Assembly: GCF_036039175.1 (NCBI RefSeq)
Contig: NZ_JAYXKP010000008.1
Span: 1-64,000 of the forward strand
Length of the DNA stretch: 64,000 nucleotides
From: Marinilactibacillus sp036039175
GTDB lineage: Bacteria; Bacillota; Bacilli; Lactobacillales; Carnobacteriaceae_A
Direction: 5' to 3'
Below, piece by piece: positions 7,086 to 15,357 of the stretch (position 1 is its first letter; every line of letters starts with the position of its first letter). A program made the position numbers and the translations under genes. Under the pieces are notes generated by a model. That model ran no database searches and had not been told where the DNA came from. It was given only the letters and a program-made list of their open reading frames with translations.

Positions 7086-9278
7086 ATGGAAACAGTAGAT
7101 AAAACTAGAACAATGAGTAAAAAAACCCTGAAAGAGTTGAAAGTAGAAAAGCGTGACGGAAGAATACAAGATTTTTCAATCGACAAGCTATTGAACGTAT
7201 ACATAAATATCAATAAAGGTAGTATAGTAGTTACAAAAGAGCAGCAGATGCTTTTAAAAAATAGACTCCAAGAAAAAATAGGAAAAAAAGCACATTCTGT
7301 TATACATTCTTGTGAAATAGAACACATTTTAAAAAGCGTTTTAAATGAATTGGGTCAACCAAAGCTGATATTTCAATTAAATGCTCAAAAAGAACAGAAA
7401 AATAGAGACAAAGAGAAGCGAAGAGATGTGAATCAAATGATTCAGAATCTTTTAAATCAGGATAAAAGTATTGTAAATGAAAATGCGAATAAAGATAGTA
7501 GAGTATTTAATACACAACGTGACCTGACAGCGGGGGTGGTTGGAAAAGCGATAGGGTTGAAGTGGCTTCCAGAACATGTAGCAAATGCTCATGAAAAAGG
7601 AGATATCCATTACCATGATCTAGATTACACCCCCTATGCACCTATGAGTAATTGTTGCTTGATTGATTTCAAAGAAATGTTTGAAGAAGGATTTCAAATC
7701 GGAAACGCAGATGTAGAGTCTCCTAAATCGATTCAAACTGCAGCTGCTCAGACAGCCCAGATCATTGCAAATGTAGCTTCCAGTCAGTATGGGGGATGTA
7801 GTTTTGACCGAATCGATGAGGTGCTGGCACCTTACGCAGAATTGAATTACAAGAAGCATCAGAAAATAGCTGCGAAATGGGTGAAAACTCCTATAGAACA
7901 ACAGGCATTTGCCAAGGAGCAAACAAAAAAAGACATCTATGACGCTATGCAGAGTCTGGAATATGAAATCAATACCTTGTACACATCCCAAGGACAGACA
8001 CCTTTTACGAGCATCGGTTTCGGACTAGGCACCTCTTGGATTGAGCGAGAGATTCAAAAAGCCATTTTGACGGTACGATTAAATGGGCTTGGCAAGGAGA
8101 AAAGAACAGCGATTTTTCCCAAATTGATCTTCACATTGAAAAGAGGTATTAATTTAGAGAAGGATGACCAGAATTATGCAATTAAGGAGCTCGCATTAGC
8201 GTGCTCTGCTAAAAGGATGTATCCAGATATCTTATCTTACGATAAAATCGTAGAGCTGACAGGTAGCTTTAAAGCGCCGATGGGGTGTAGATCTTTTCTA
8301 CAAGGATGGAAAAACGAAGAAAACAAAGAAATCACTGCGGGAAGAATGAATTTAGGAGTTGTGACTTTAAATCTTCCTAGAGTGGCTTTGGAAGCAGAGG
8401 GAGATCAGGATAAATTTTGGTCTATCTTGAAAGAACGTCTAGAAGTCTTGCATGACGGTCTAGTCTTTAAAGCAGGAAGGGTCATGGAAGCAAAGCCTGA
8501 GAACGCACCGATTCTTTATATGCATGGTGCCTTTGGCAAGAGGCTAAATAAAGAAGAAGCTGTCGAAAGCCTGTTTATAAATAGAAGAGCGACTGCATCG
8601 GTCGGTTATATTGGCTTGTACGAAGTCGCTGCTTCTTTCTTTGGTAGTGACTGGGAGCATAACAAAACGGCAAAAACCTTCACTTTAAGCATACTAAAAG
8701 AACTGAAACAAGCAGCGGATGAGTGGAGTGAAGAAACGGATCTCCATGTCAGTGTCTATGCAACACCAAGTGAGAGTCTGACGGACCGATTCTGTCGACT
8801 AGATACAGAGAAGTTTGGCGTAATAAAAGAGATTACAGATAAAGGGTATTACACCAATAGCTTCCACTATGATGTTAGAAAGAATCCGACACCGTTTGAA
8901 AAGATTGAATTTGAAAAAGACTATGCACCTTTTACGAGCGGAGGGTTCATCCATTATTGTGAATATCCCAAACTCCAGACCAATCTTAAAGCTTTGGAAG
9001 CTGTCTGGGACTTTGCATATGATAGAGTCGGTTATTTAGGAACGAACACACCGATTGATCGCTGTTATCAGTGCGACTTTGAGGGAGACTTTAGACCCAC
9101 AGAATATGGTTTCAAATGTCCACAATGTGGAAATACGGATCCAGAGACGTGTGATGTAGTGAAAAGAACGTGTGGCTATCTTGGTAATCCACAGAAACGC
9201 CCAATGGTAGAGGGTAGACATAAAGAAATTGCTGCTAGAATAAAGCATATGGAAAGTTGTGAAATCAATGAAAACTGA
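7086..9278 (+). CDS. nrdD: Anaerobic (class III) ribonucleoside-triphosphate reductase
   Basis: Oxygen-sensitive glycyl-radical enzyme making dNTPs from NTPs with formate as reductant. 730 aa from ATG 7086, which has AAGGGGAA upstream; a TTG start at 7023 would add 21 residues without a ribosome site. An ATP-cone domain occupies about 15-110. MSNCCL and GCRSFL carry the active-site cysteines. The C-terminal zinc ribbon (CYQC near 660, then CPQC) precedes RTCGYLG, with the radical glycine at about 697. It follows nrdF by 98 bases and overlaps nrdG, so the aerobic and anaerobic enzymes lie side by side. Confidence 0.95.
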   Translation: METVDKTRTMSKKTLKELKVEKRDGRIQDFSIDKLLNVYININKGSIVVTKEQQMLLKNRLQEKIGKKAHSVIHSCEIEHILKSVLNELGQPKLIFQLNAQKEQKNRDKEKRRDVNQMIQNLLNQDKSIVNENANKDSRVFNTQRDLTAGVVGKAIGLKWLPEHVANAHEKGDIHYHDLDYTPYAPMSNCCLIDFKEMFEEGFQIGNADVESPKSIQTAAAQTAQIIANVASSQYGGCSFDRIDEVLAPYAELNYKKHQKIAAKWVKTPIEQQAFAKEQTKKDIYDAMQSLEYEINTLYTSQGQTPFTSIGFGLGTSWIEREIQKAILTVRLNGLGKEKRTAIFPKLIFTLKRGINLEKDDQNYAIKELALACSAKRMYPDILSYDKIVELTGSFKAPMGCRSFLQGWKNEENKEITAGRMNLGVVTLNLPRVALEAEGDQDKFWSILKERLEVLHDGLVFKAGRVMEAKPENAPILYMHGAFGKRLNKEEAVESLFINRRATASVGYIGLYEVAASFFGSDWEHNKTAKTFTLSILKELKQAADEWSEETDLHVSVYATPSESLTDRFCRLDTEKFGVIKEITDKGYYTNSFHYDVRKNPTPFEKIEFEKDYAPFTSGGFIHYCEYPKLQTNLKALEAVWDFAYDRVGYLGTNTPIDRCYQCDFEGDFRPTEYGFKCPQCGNTDPETCDVVKRTCGYLGNPQKRPMVEGRHKEIAARIKHMESCEINEN

Positions 9279-9828
9279 TCCAACAGCGTGGACATCTGAA
9301 CAATTCAGCAAACACTATATCGCAGATTATAAACCCTATAACTTTGTGGACGGAGAAGGCGTAAGGTGCAGTATTTATGTCAGTGGCTGTCCCTTTGCTT
9401 GTAAAGGGTGCTACAACAAAGTCGCGCAAAATTTTGCATATGGGAAGCCTTATTCTATTGAACTGGAAGATCAAATCATCGAAGATTTACGCGCTGAGTA
9501 CTGTCAAGGGATGACCTTGCTAGGAGGAGAACCATTCTTGAATACTGGAGTTACAATCCAGTTGAGCAAACGCATTAAAGAAGAGTTTGGAAACAAAAAA
9601 GATATCTGGTCGTGGACGGGATATACTTGGGAAGAATTGATGACCGGAACAGAAGATAAACAAACATTGTTGTCTTATCTGGACGTAGTAGTAGACGGAC
9701 GATTTGAGTTGGAGAAAAAGGATCTGGGTCTGGCCTTTAGAGGGAGTTCGAATCAAAAAATCATCGACGTTCAAAAGTCATTAAAGACTGGAGAGTGTGT
9801 GTTGTGGCAAGATGGACACTACTTATGA
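9268..9828 (+). CDS. nrdG: Class III RNR activating enzyme (radical SAM)
   Basis: Uses S-adenosylmethionine and a 4Fe-4S cluster to install the glycyl radical on NrdD. 186 aa from ATG 9268; an in-frame GTG at 9259 is less well spaced. The radical-SAM motif is C41, C45 and C48 in GCPFACKGC. A GGEP-like stretch (LLGGEPF) near 87 binds SAM. The 11-base overlap with nrdD indicates coupled translation. Confidence 0.94.
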   Translation: MKTDPTAWTSEQFSKHYIADYKPYNFVDGEGVRCSIYVSGCPFACKGCYNKVAQNFAYGKPYSIELEDQIIEDLRAEYCQGMTLLGGEPFLNTGVTIQLSKRIKEEFGNKKDIWSWTGYTWEELMTGTEDKQTLLSYLDVVVDGRFELEKKDLGLAFRGSSNQKIIDVQKSLKTGECVLWQDGHYL

Positions 9829-9922
9829 TTTAAAATAGGTATGCTAAACAGAGGGGATAGACTATTTAAGTGAATAAAGCAAAACATTCTTTTCTTAAAC
9901 TGTGATTTCTGTTATATTCTCT

Positions 9923-9944
9923 ATTATACTGTATTCAGTATAAT
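9923..9944. promoter_or_regulatory. Palindrome upstream of the permease
   Basis: Perfect 9-base arms (ATTATACTG and CAGTATAAT) around TATT. The right arm contains TATAAT, so a bound regulator could occlude a -10 box. A second TATAAT lies at 9965-9970. The regulator is unknown. Confidence 0.4.
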
Positions 9945-10007
9945 TATTTATAATATGAATAAAGTATAATAAAAAAATACTATTCAACAGTAAAAAGGAG
10001 AGAAACA

Positions 10008-11372
10008 GTGGAAGATAAGAAGATAGAAATAAAACAGCATTATGGATTACTGACAGCATTGTCTATGATTGTCGGTATCTGTGTAGGTTCAGGAATCTTT
10101 TTCAAATCAGATGATATCCTAGCTTATACGGGTGGCGATGTTTTACTAGGCGTGCTTGTATTCTGTATTGGGGCTTTATGTGTGATATTTGGGAGTATCA
10201 CTTTAACTGAATTAGCTAGTAGAACAGAAAAAACTGGTGGCGTAGTGGGGTATTTTGAAGAGTTCATTTCACCTGCGGCAGCTAGTGCATTTGGCTGGTT
10301 CCAAGTATGGGTTTATTTCCCAACAATCACAGTAGTAGTTGCATGGGTAGCTGGAATTTACACCACAATGCTGTTTAACTTACCATCAACACTTGAAACA
10401 CAAGTCGGTATAGGACTTATTTATTTAACATTCTTATTTGGAATGAACTATATTTCGCTTAAAGCAGGTGGACGTTTCCAAAATCTTACGACGTTCATTA
10501 AATTGATTCCCTTAATTGGGATTGGACTTGTAGGGTTGTTCTGGAGTGCACCAAATCCTGAAATTCCAAACGAAGTGGCTGTAATCGGAACAAGCTCTGT
10601 AGGACTCGGCTGGCTTGCAGCCTTAGCGCCAATGGCTTTCTCTTTTGAAGGATGGGTTATCTCGACAACCATCACACCAGAAGTTAAAAATGCTAAACGC
10701 AATATGCCAATTGCTTTAACCATTGGACCTTTAATTGTACTCGTTGTCTACCTAGCTTACTTCTTAGGAACAGTATCGATTGTTGGAGAAGAGTATATCT
10801 TGTCCACAGGAGATGCTGCAATCAGTCAGATTGGTACAGCTATACTTGGGGCAAATGGTGAATCGATCATGCTTACTTTTGTTTTGATTGCTGTTTTAGG
10901 TGTAGTCAATGGATTGACTTTAGGATATATCCGTCTGCCTCAAGCACTTGCGACAAAAAACATGATTCCAATGAGTGACAGTATCAAAGTCATGGATGCA
11001 AAAAGAGAATTATCACCAGCTTCGACTATTTTTGCTTTTGTAGTTAGCTTGGTATGGATGGGATTACATTATATCTCACAAAAAACGTCCTTGTTATCAG
11101 GCGGAGATATCAGTGAAATCGCGATTGTATTCAGTTACTTGGCATACGCTGTTCTTTACTTGAAAGTGATCCAATTGAAACGAGAAGGTGTCATCAAAAA
11201 TGTCTTCTTAGGCTATGTTGCACCAGTACTTGGAACACTTGGTTCGCTGGTCATTTTAGTAGGAGGAATCTTCTCTAATCCGACTTTTGTACCCTTTTTC
11301 CTGATTTTCTCTTTACTTGTCTGTATCGCTGGATTCGTTTATTATCAAAAGAAAAATCAAATCGCATCATAA
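10008..11372 (+). CDS. APC-family amino-acid permease
   Basis: Integral membrane transporter of the amino acid-polyamine-organocation superfamily. 454 aa with about 12 hydrophobic segments. The N-terminal GICVGSGIFF near 22-31 is the broken first helix that binds substrate in this fold, and the EKTGGVVGYFEE segment near 76 is typical. It most resembles the L-type/SteT-like exchangers; the substrate cannot be read from the sequence. GTG start at 10008 with AAGGAG seven bases upstream. Monocistronic: a palindromic operator-like site lies upstream and a strong terminator downstream. Confidence 0.85.
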   Translation: MEDKKIEIKQHYGLLTALSMIVGICVGSGIFFKSDDILAYTGGDVLLGVLVFCIGALCVIFGSITLTELASRTEKTGGVVGYFEEFISPAAASAFGWFQVWVYFPTITVVVAWVAGIYTTMLFNLPSTLETQVGIGLIYLTFLFGMNYISLKAGGRFQNLTTFIKLIPLIGIGLVGLFWSAPNPEIPNEVAVIGTSSVGLGWLAALAPMAFSFEGWVISTTITPEVKNAKRNMPIALTIGPLIVLVVYLAYFLGTVSIVGEEYILSTGDAAISQIGTAILGANGESIMLTFVLIAVLGVVNGLTLGYIRLPQALATKNMIPMSDSIKVMDAKRELSPASTIFAFVVSLVWMGLHYISQKTSLLSGGDISEIAIVFSYLAYAVLYLKVIQLKREGVIKNVFLGYVAPVLGTLGSLVILVGGIFSNPTFVPFFLIFSLLVCIAGFVYYQKKNQIAS

Positions 11373-11375
11373 TAA

Positions 11376-11429
11376 AATAAACCATCCTCTATCTTACAGC
11401 TCAGCTGAAAGCGAAGAGGATGGTTTATT
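11376..11429 (+). terminator. Terminator of the permease gene
   Basis: Perfect 15-bp stem (11376-11390 with 11415-11429) with a 24-base loop and AT-rich flanks, so it may work in both directions. The rest of the gap to 11688 holds no recognised gene, only a 24-codon open stretch (about 11547-11621, ending in TGA) that starts right after a stop and resembles nothing I know. Confidence 0.75.
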
Positions 11430-11688
11430 ATTATGTTGAATGACCAATAATGAAGTTAGTTTAATGGATAGCCCGATTCCAAAAACGTAACTTTTTCATC
11501 TGATTTTGACTAATAACTTTTCAGCCCTTCTATGTTAAGGTAAAATCGACTATGCAGAAGAAATTATCAAAACTTTTGATCAGCAGTATTTAAAAAAAAT
11601 TATTCAGTTCCCATATTGATTTTTGCTTTAACAAAAAAGAACTAGATTTAAGGAATAGGTCGAATTAAAAGGAAAAGGGGTAAACAAA

Positions 11689-12564
11689 ATGACTGACCAA
11701 TTAGACACATTCAAATTCCATGATATGACATTAACTTGGATAGACGGAGGCATAACTTCAATGGATGGAGGTGCGATGTTTGGCCCCGTCCCGAAACCAC
11801 TTTGGTCAAGGAAATATCCAGCTAATGAAAAGAACCAGATTGAATTACCAACGGATGCGATTTTAATACAATATAAAAATAAAAATTATTTAATTGATGC
11901 AGGAGTCGGCACTGGGAAGCTATCAGATAAGCAAATTCGAAATTATGGTGTGCGAGAAGAAACGAAGATCGAAGAAAGTCTGAATCAAGTTGGATTAGCC
12001 GTTCAAGATATTGACGGTTTAATCATGACCCACATGCACTTCGATCATGCTGGAGGCTTAACTCAGTTGAAAGAAGGGCAATATGTATCGACCTTTCCAA
12101 ATGCTGTGATCTATGTAAATGATATTGAATGGGAAGAAATTCGCCATCCCAATATCCGTTCAAAAAGTACGTACTGGAAAGAAAACTGGGAAGCGGTTCA
12201 GGAGCAAGTCAGAACATTTAATAAGAGTCTTGAAATCGTCCCGGGTATTGAACTAATCCATACCGGCGGACACAGCAAGGGACATGCTATTGTAAAACTG
12301 ACACAGAACCAAGAAACGCTTTTACATCTAGCGGACATCATGCCTACGCATGCTCATCAAAACCCCCTATGGGTGCTTGGATTTGATGATTATCCGATGG
12401 ATTCTATTGACGCCAAGCTATACTGGATGGAAGAAGCGCGTAAGCTCAATGCAAAATTCATCTTTTACCATGATGCTTTTTATAGAATGGTGCAGTGGGA
12501 TTATAGTGGGAAGCAAATTATCGATGACCTTAAAAGAACGAAACAAGCTTACATTCAATTTTAA
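11689..12564 (+). CDS. YtnP-like metallo-beta-lactamase-fold hydrolase
   Basis: 291 aa. The zinc-binding motif HMHFDHAGG lies near residues 113-121, with further metal-ligand candidates H192 (HTGGH region), D211 and H255. The N-terminal half matches the family of B. subtilis YtnP, reported as a quorum-quenching lactonase. A lactone is the plausible substrate, but the MBL fold is used for many reactions. There is no signal peptide. GGAAAAGGGG lies before the ATG. Single gene with no obvious terminator; the next feature is the ncRNA promoter at 12737. Confidence 0.82.
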   Translation: MTDQLDTFKFHDMTLTWIDGGITSMDGGAMFGPVPKPLWSRKYPANEKNQIELPTDAILIQYKNKNYLIDAGVGTGKLSDKQIRNYGVREETKIEESLNQVGLAVQDIDGLIMTHMHFDHAGGLTQLKEGQYVSTFPNAVIYVNDIEWEEIRHPNIRSKSTYWKENWEAVQEQVRTFNKSLEIVPGIELIHTGGHSKGHAIVKLTQNQETLLHLADIMPTHAHQNPLWVLGFDDYPMDSIDAKLYWMEEARKLNAKFIFYHDAFYRMVQWDYSGKQIIDDLKRTKQAYIQF

Positions 12565-12736
12565 AAAGAAAAAGACAATTAGTAATCATTTACTTGCTTG
12601 TTTTGATGTGCTCAATCATTTTTAACTCTAGATTAGCTTTTCTTTTCAAAACAATTAAGAATGACGTAAGGTTGATACGGTTGGTTAAAAACGTTGAATC
12701 TAAAGGACGAAAGTCGAGTCCTAAAATGCCTAAATT

Positions 12737-12764
12737 TTGCTTCTTTTGATATATGTGGTATAAT
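12737..12764 (+). promoter_or_regulatory. Promoter of the 12.8 kb RNA
   Basis: Weak TTGCTT (12737-12742), 16-base spacer, extended perfect -10 TGG-TATAAT ending at 12764. The 170 bases before it (12565-12736) contain nothing I recognise. Confidence 0.7.
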
Positions 12765-12770
12765 GTTACT

Positions 12771-12990
12771 ACATTAAGAATAAATATGAAGTATTATATA
12801 AAATCGTTTTAACGAAGTTTAATCGATCTGGCGCAACTATAGAGTTGTAAGGACACAGTAGAGGTAGGGACTGTGTTGTTTAAATGAGAAACTCAGTCAT
12901 ATAATTTGAATAGTAATTTAGCACGAATTAACTGTATAAGTCATTTATTTTTAATCAGAGAGCCGCTCCCTTAACTGGGAGGGGCTTTTG
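12771..12990 (+). ncRNA. Structured RNA, 6S-like candidate
   Basis: No open reading frame, own promoter and own terminator. The predicted 5' end (12773-12789) pairs with 12941-12955 next to the terminator through about 15 pairs with a 2-base bulge. Inside are a helix 12842-12846/12890-12894 and an apical 6-bp stem 12853-12858/12871-12876 whose loop is purine rich. A rod of about 185 bases closed by its own ends is the architecture of 6S RNA, the RNA polymerase-binding regulator. I cannot align it to known 6S sequences, so another class of RNA is possible. Confidence 0.5.
12961..12989 (+). terminator. Terminator of the 12.8 kb RNA
   Basis: 10-bp GC-rich stem with one mismatch (12961-12970 with 12977-12986), then TTTT. 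Confidence 0.85.
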
Positions 12991-13042
12991 TCAATTTTAA
13001 GGCAATTTAATCCAATACTTAAAGGGAAATTGGGTGAATGTT

Positions 13043-13073
13043 TTTTAAAATAATATAGTATATTATTTTAAAA
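13043..13073. repeat. 31-base AT-only palindrome
   Basis: Fifteen-base arms either side of a single G at 13058 are perfect reverse complements made only of A and T. It lies between the ncRNA terminator and the TPP aptamer. It could be an operator, a weak bidirectional terminator or part of the riboswitch promoter. Confidence 0.6.
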
Positions 13074-13112
13074 GCTTATGATATGATTTATGTAATTGAA
13101 TACATAAAAAGA

Positions 13113-13209
13113 CCACTAGGGGAGCTTATTGCTGAAATGCTGAGGCTGAGATAGGTAGAAACCTGACCCTTAGGACCTGATCTGGATAAAGCCAGCGTAG
13201 GAAAAGTGG
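13113..13209 (+). promoter_or_regulatory. TPP riboswitch aptamer (THI element)
   Basis: P1 is CCACT (13113-13117) with AGTGG (13205-13209). Core sequences ACTAGGGGAGC, GCTGAGAT, ACCTGATCTGGAT and CCAGCGTAGG are those of the thiamine pyrophosphate aptamer in the right order. With the terminator at 13274 it forms a transcriptional OFF switch. Confidence 0.95.
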
Positions 13210-13273
13210 AATGAACGATTTTGACTCTAGCACTCTCTTTTGAGAAGGCTTTATTGAGATTGCAAATAAGCCG

Positions 13274-13317
13274 ACACCACTTTTCTGTCCGCAAAGGATA
13301 GTGAAGGGGTGTTTTTT
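13274..13317 (+). terminator. Expression-platform terminator of the TPP riboswitch
   Basis: A mostly paired 17-base stem (13274-13290 with 13296-13312) around GCAAA, then a run of T. It ends 34 bases before the SDR start codon. Confidence 0.8.
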
Positions 13318-13350
13318 ATTTGTTCAAAAAAAGTGAAAAGAGGAAAAGCA

Positions 13351-14109
13351 ATGAGTGAACAGAAGACCGTTTTAGTGACAGGATCAAGTCGAGGACTAGG
13401 TGCTGTGATTGCGAAACAGTTCGGTGAAAAAGGATATAAAGTAGTAGTCAATTACTTTAAAAGTAAGGAAAAGGCGCTTAAGGTTGTTGAAGAGATAGGG
13501 GAAGGAAACGCAATCGCCATCCAAGCAGATGTCAGAAATAAACAACAAGTAGAAGCCATGGTAAAAAAAGCAACAGAACAATTTGGACCTATCGATATCG
13601 TCGTAAACAATGCTTTAATCAATTTTGAATTTAATCCAGTCACCCAAGGAGCGGTGGAAGAATTGACTTGGGAAAATTACAATGAACAGCTTCAAGGAAC
13701 GGTCCAATCTGCTTTGAATACAATCCAAGCGGTCCTTCCCGGAATGAAAAAACAAGGATATGGTCGTATAATCAATATTGGAACAAACTTGTTTCAAAAT
13801 CCCGTAGTACCTTATCACCAATACACAACTGCGAAAGCGGCACTCATTGGTTTTACTAGGAATATGGCAAAAGAGCTCGGGAAAGATCAGATCACAGTCA
13901 ATATGGTGTCTGGTGGATTATTAGAACGGACAGATGCTAGTGCAGTGACTACGCCAGAAGTTTTTGATTTGATAGCAGCTAGTTCTGCACTAAATCGTGT
14001 GACAGAACCAACAGATGTAGCGGAAGTCGTTGTTTTCTTGGGGTCTGAAGCTTCAAGAGGCGTCACGGGGCAGAATATTGTTGTAGATAGCGGACTGACA
14101 ATGAATTAA
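13351..14109 (+). CDS. SDR-family oxidoreductase, FabG-like, under TPP riboswitch
   Basis: 252-residue short-chain dehydrogenase. The cofactor motif TGSSRGLG is near 11-18 and the active-site YxxxK is YTTAK near 157. The residue 13 before the tyrosine, normally serine, is threonine, and the NNAG motif reads NNAL; both depart from ordinary FabG. I chose ATG 13351, after the riboswitch terminator, with GAGG upstream; the longer frame would begin inside the terminator. A THI-regulated oxoacyl-reductase-like gene was named oarX in comparative genomics (from memory). Its role in thiamine metabolism is not known to me. A terminator follows. Confidence 0.85.
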   Translation: MSEQKTVLVTGSSRGLGAVIAKQFGEKGYKVVVNYFKSKEKALKVVEEIGEGNAIAIQADVRNKQQVEAMVKKATEQFGPIDIVVNNALINFEFNPVTQGAVEELTWENYNEQLQGTVQSALNTIQAVLPGMKKQGYGRIINIGTNLFQNPVVPYHQYTTAKAALIGFTRNMAKELGKDQITVNMVSGGLLERTDASAVTTPEVFDLIAASSALNRVTEPTDVAEVVVFLGSEASRGVTGQNIVVDSGLTMN

Positions 14110-14159
14110 GAAATAAATAGTTTTGTAGAAAGTGATTAATCATTTTATTGATTAGAAGC

Positions 14160-14191
14160 AAAAAGCTACGCCTTAGTGGGTGTAGCTTTTT
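14160..14191 (+). terminator. Terminator of the SDR gene
   Basis: 13-bp stem (14160-14172 with 14179-14191) containing one G-U pair, 6-base loop, ending in a T run. Confidence 0.9.
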
Positions 14192-14223
14192 ACTTGTTCG
14201 GGGTAATGTTCACTAGAAAATTT

Positions 14224-14232
14224 TGGTATACT
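14224..14232 (+). promoter_or_regulatory. Extended -10 promoter of the trmN6 operon
   Basis: TGG-TATACT at 14224-14232 with no good -35. Transcription from about 14239 leaves the TTG at 14265 as the usable start. Confidence 0.55.
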
Positions 14233-14264
14233 ATAAGAAACTGATAGATAAGGAAGCTAAGCGA

Positions 14265-15029
14265 TTGAAAGACTTACTTAAAGATGACGAACGTATTGAT
14301 CAGTTGATGCAATACGATATAGAAATTATACAGAGCCCTTCAGTCTTCTCTTTTTCACTAGATGCCGTATTATTAGGAGAGTTTGCTCAAGTACCCAAGC
14401 ATAATCGCGCTAAAATTATCGATCTTTGTTCTGGGAACGGTGCGGTTGCCCTTATGCTTAGTCAAAAGACGGCTAGTCCGGTGATGGGGATAGAGATTCA
14501 GGAAAGACTTGTAGATATGGCAAATAGAAGTATCAAGTTGAATCAGTTAGAGGAACAAGTAACAATGAAAAAGGCTGATGTTAAAGAAATCAGAGAAATG
14601 ATTCGTCACGATTCGGTGGATGTCGTAACTTGTAATCCACCTTATTTCAAAGTGACAGAAGAAAGCCTTCAGAATCCAAACACGCACCTTGCGATTGCCA
14701 GACATGAAATCTTTTTGTCTCTGGAGGAAATGATGAAAGCAACGGCTTTTTTACTTAAAACAAAAGGGAAAGCTTATTTTGTACACAGACCGGATCGGTT
14801 TTTAGAAATCTTGGATGCTATGCGTGCCGTTAACCTTGCGCCTAAAAGAGTCCGATTCGTTTACCCTAAAGAGCATAAAGAAGCAAACATGATATTGATT
14901 GAAGGCATCAAAAATGGAAAAGAAACAGGATTCTCTGTGCTCCCCCCTTTATTTGTGTTTGATCAAAATGACCAATATTTACCAGAAGTGAGAAGGATGA
15001 TTTATGGAACTGAACGAAGTAAAGAATAG
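14265..15029 (+). CDS. trmN6: tRNA1(Val) adenine N6-methyltransferase (YabB)
   Basis: SAM-dependent methylation of adenine 37 in tRNA-Val, in the cytoplasm. The SAM-binding LCSGNGAVAL loop is near 55 and the N6-adenine catalytic motif NPPYF near 126. TTG 14265 gives 254 aa with AAGGAAG nine bases upstream; a start at 14223 would lie in the promoter. The first residues then align with the YabB N-terminus (KDDERIDQL). It overlaps the GIY-YIG gene by 26 bases, restoring the trmN6-yazA-rsmI part of the conserved cluster. Confidence 0.9.
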   Translation: MKDLLKDDERIDQLMQYDIEIIQSPSVFSFSLDAVLLGEFAQVPKHNRAKIIDLCSGNGAVALMLSQKTASPVMGIEIQERLVDMANRSIKLNQLEEQVTMKKADVKEIREMIRHDSVDVVTCNPPYFKVTEESLQNPNTHLAIARHEIFLSLEEMMKATAFLLKTKGKAYFVHRPDRFLEILDAMRAVNLAPKRVRFVYPKEHKEANMILIEGIKNGKETGFSVLPPLFVFDQNDQYLPEVRRMIYGTERSKE

Positions 15030-15357
15030 CTATTTCTATGTCCTACATTGTAAAGATGGTTCGTTTTATGGTGGATATACCACAGACCTAGAGCGAAGAC
15101 TAGATGAACATAATTCTGGTACAGGTGCGAAATACACCAAACCAGCCTATAGACGCCCCCTTAGAATGATTTATGCTGAAATTCATCCAACGAGAAGTGC
15201 AGCGACGAAAGCCGAAGCAGCCTTTAAAAAACGAACAAGAATTAGTAAAGAACGATATTTGAAACAAAACGGAGTGGGGTTACCATTCAGTCAACAAGAA
15301 CGATGCAAGATTGTAAGAAGAGAGGATGCAGTTGATGCAGACGCAAAAGAGTTATGA
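15004..15357 (+). CDS. GIY-YIG domain protein (YazA/UPF0213)
   Basis: 117 aa. The N-terminal FYVLHCKDGSFYGGYTTDLERRL carries the GIY-YIG hallmark as YVL and YGG, with the conserved arginine and ELxH-like N(S)G region after it. This small clade resembles UvrC and structure-specific nuclease domains; no physiological function is established. Translation is likely coupled on both sides, overlapping trmN6 by 26 bases and rsmI by 23. The C-terminal tail is basic. Confidence 0.9.
   Translation: MELNEVKNSYFYVLHCKDGSFYGGYTTDLERRLDEHNSGTGAKYTKPAYRRPLRMIYAEIHPTRSAATKAEAAFKKRTRISKERYLKQNGVGLPFSQQERCKIVRREDAVDADAKEL

Noticed and set aside
11547..11621. 24-codon stretch ending in TGA between permease and lactonase
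   Set aside because: Could be a gene remnant, but it is too short to identify and is preceded directly by a stop.
12350..12625. 91-codon frame over the end of the lactonase gene
   Set aside because: Out-of-frame shadow with no ribosome site.
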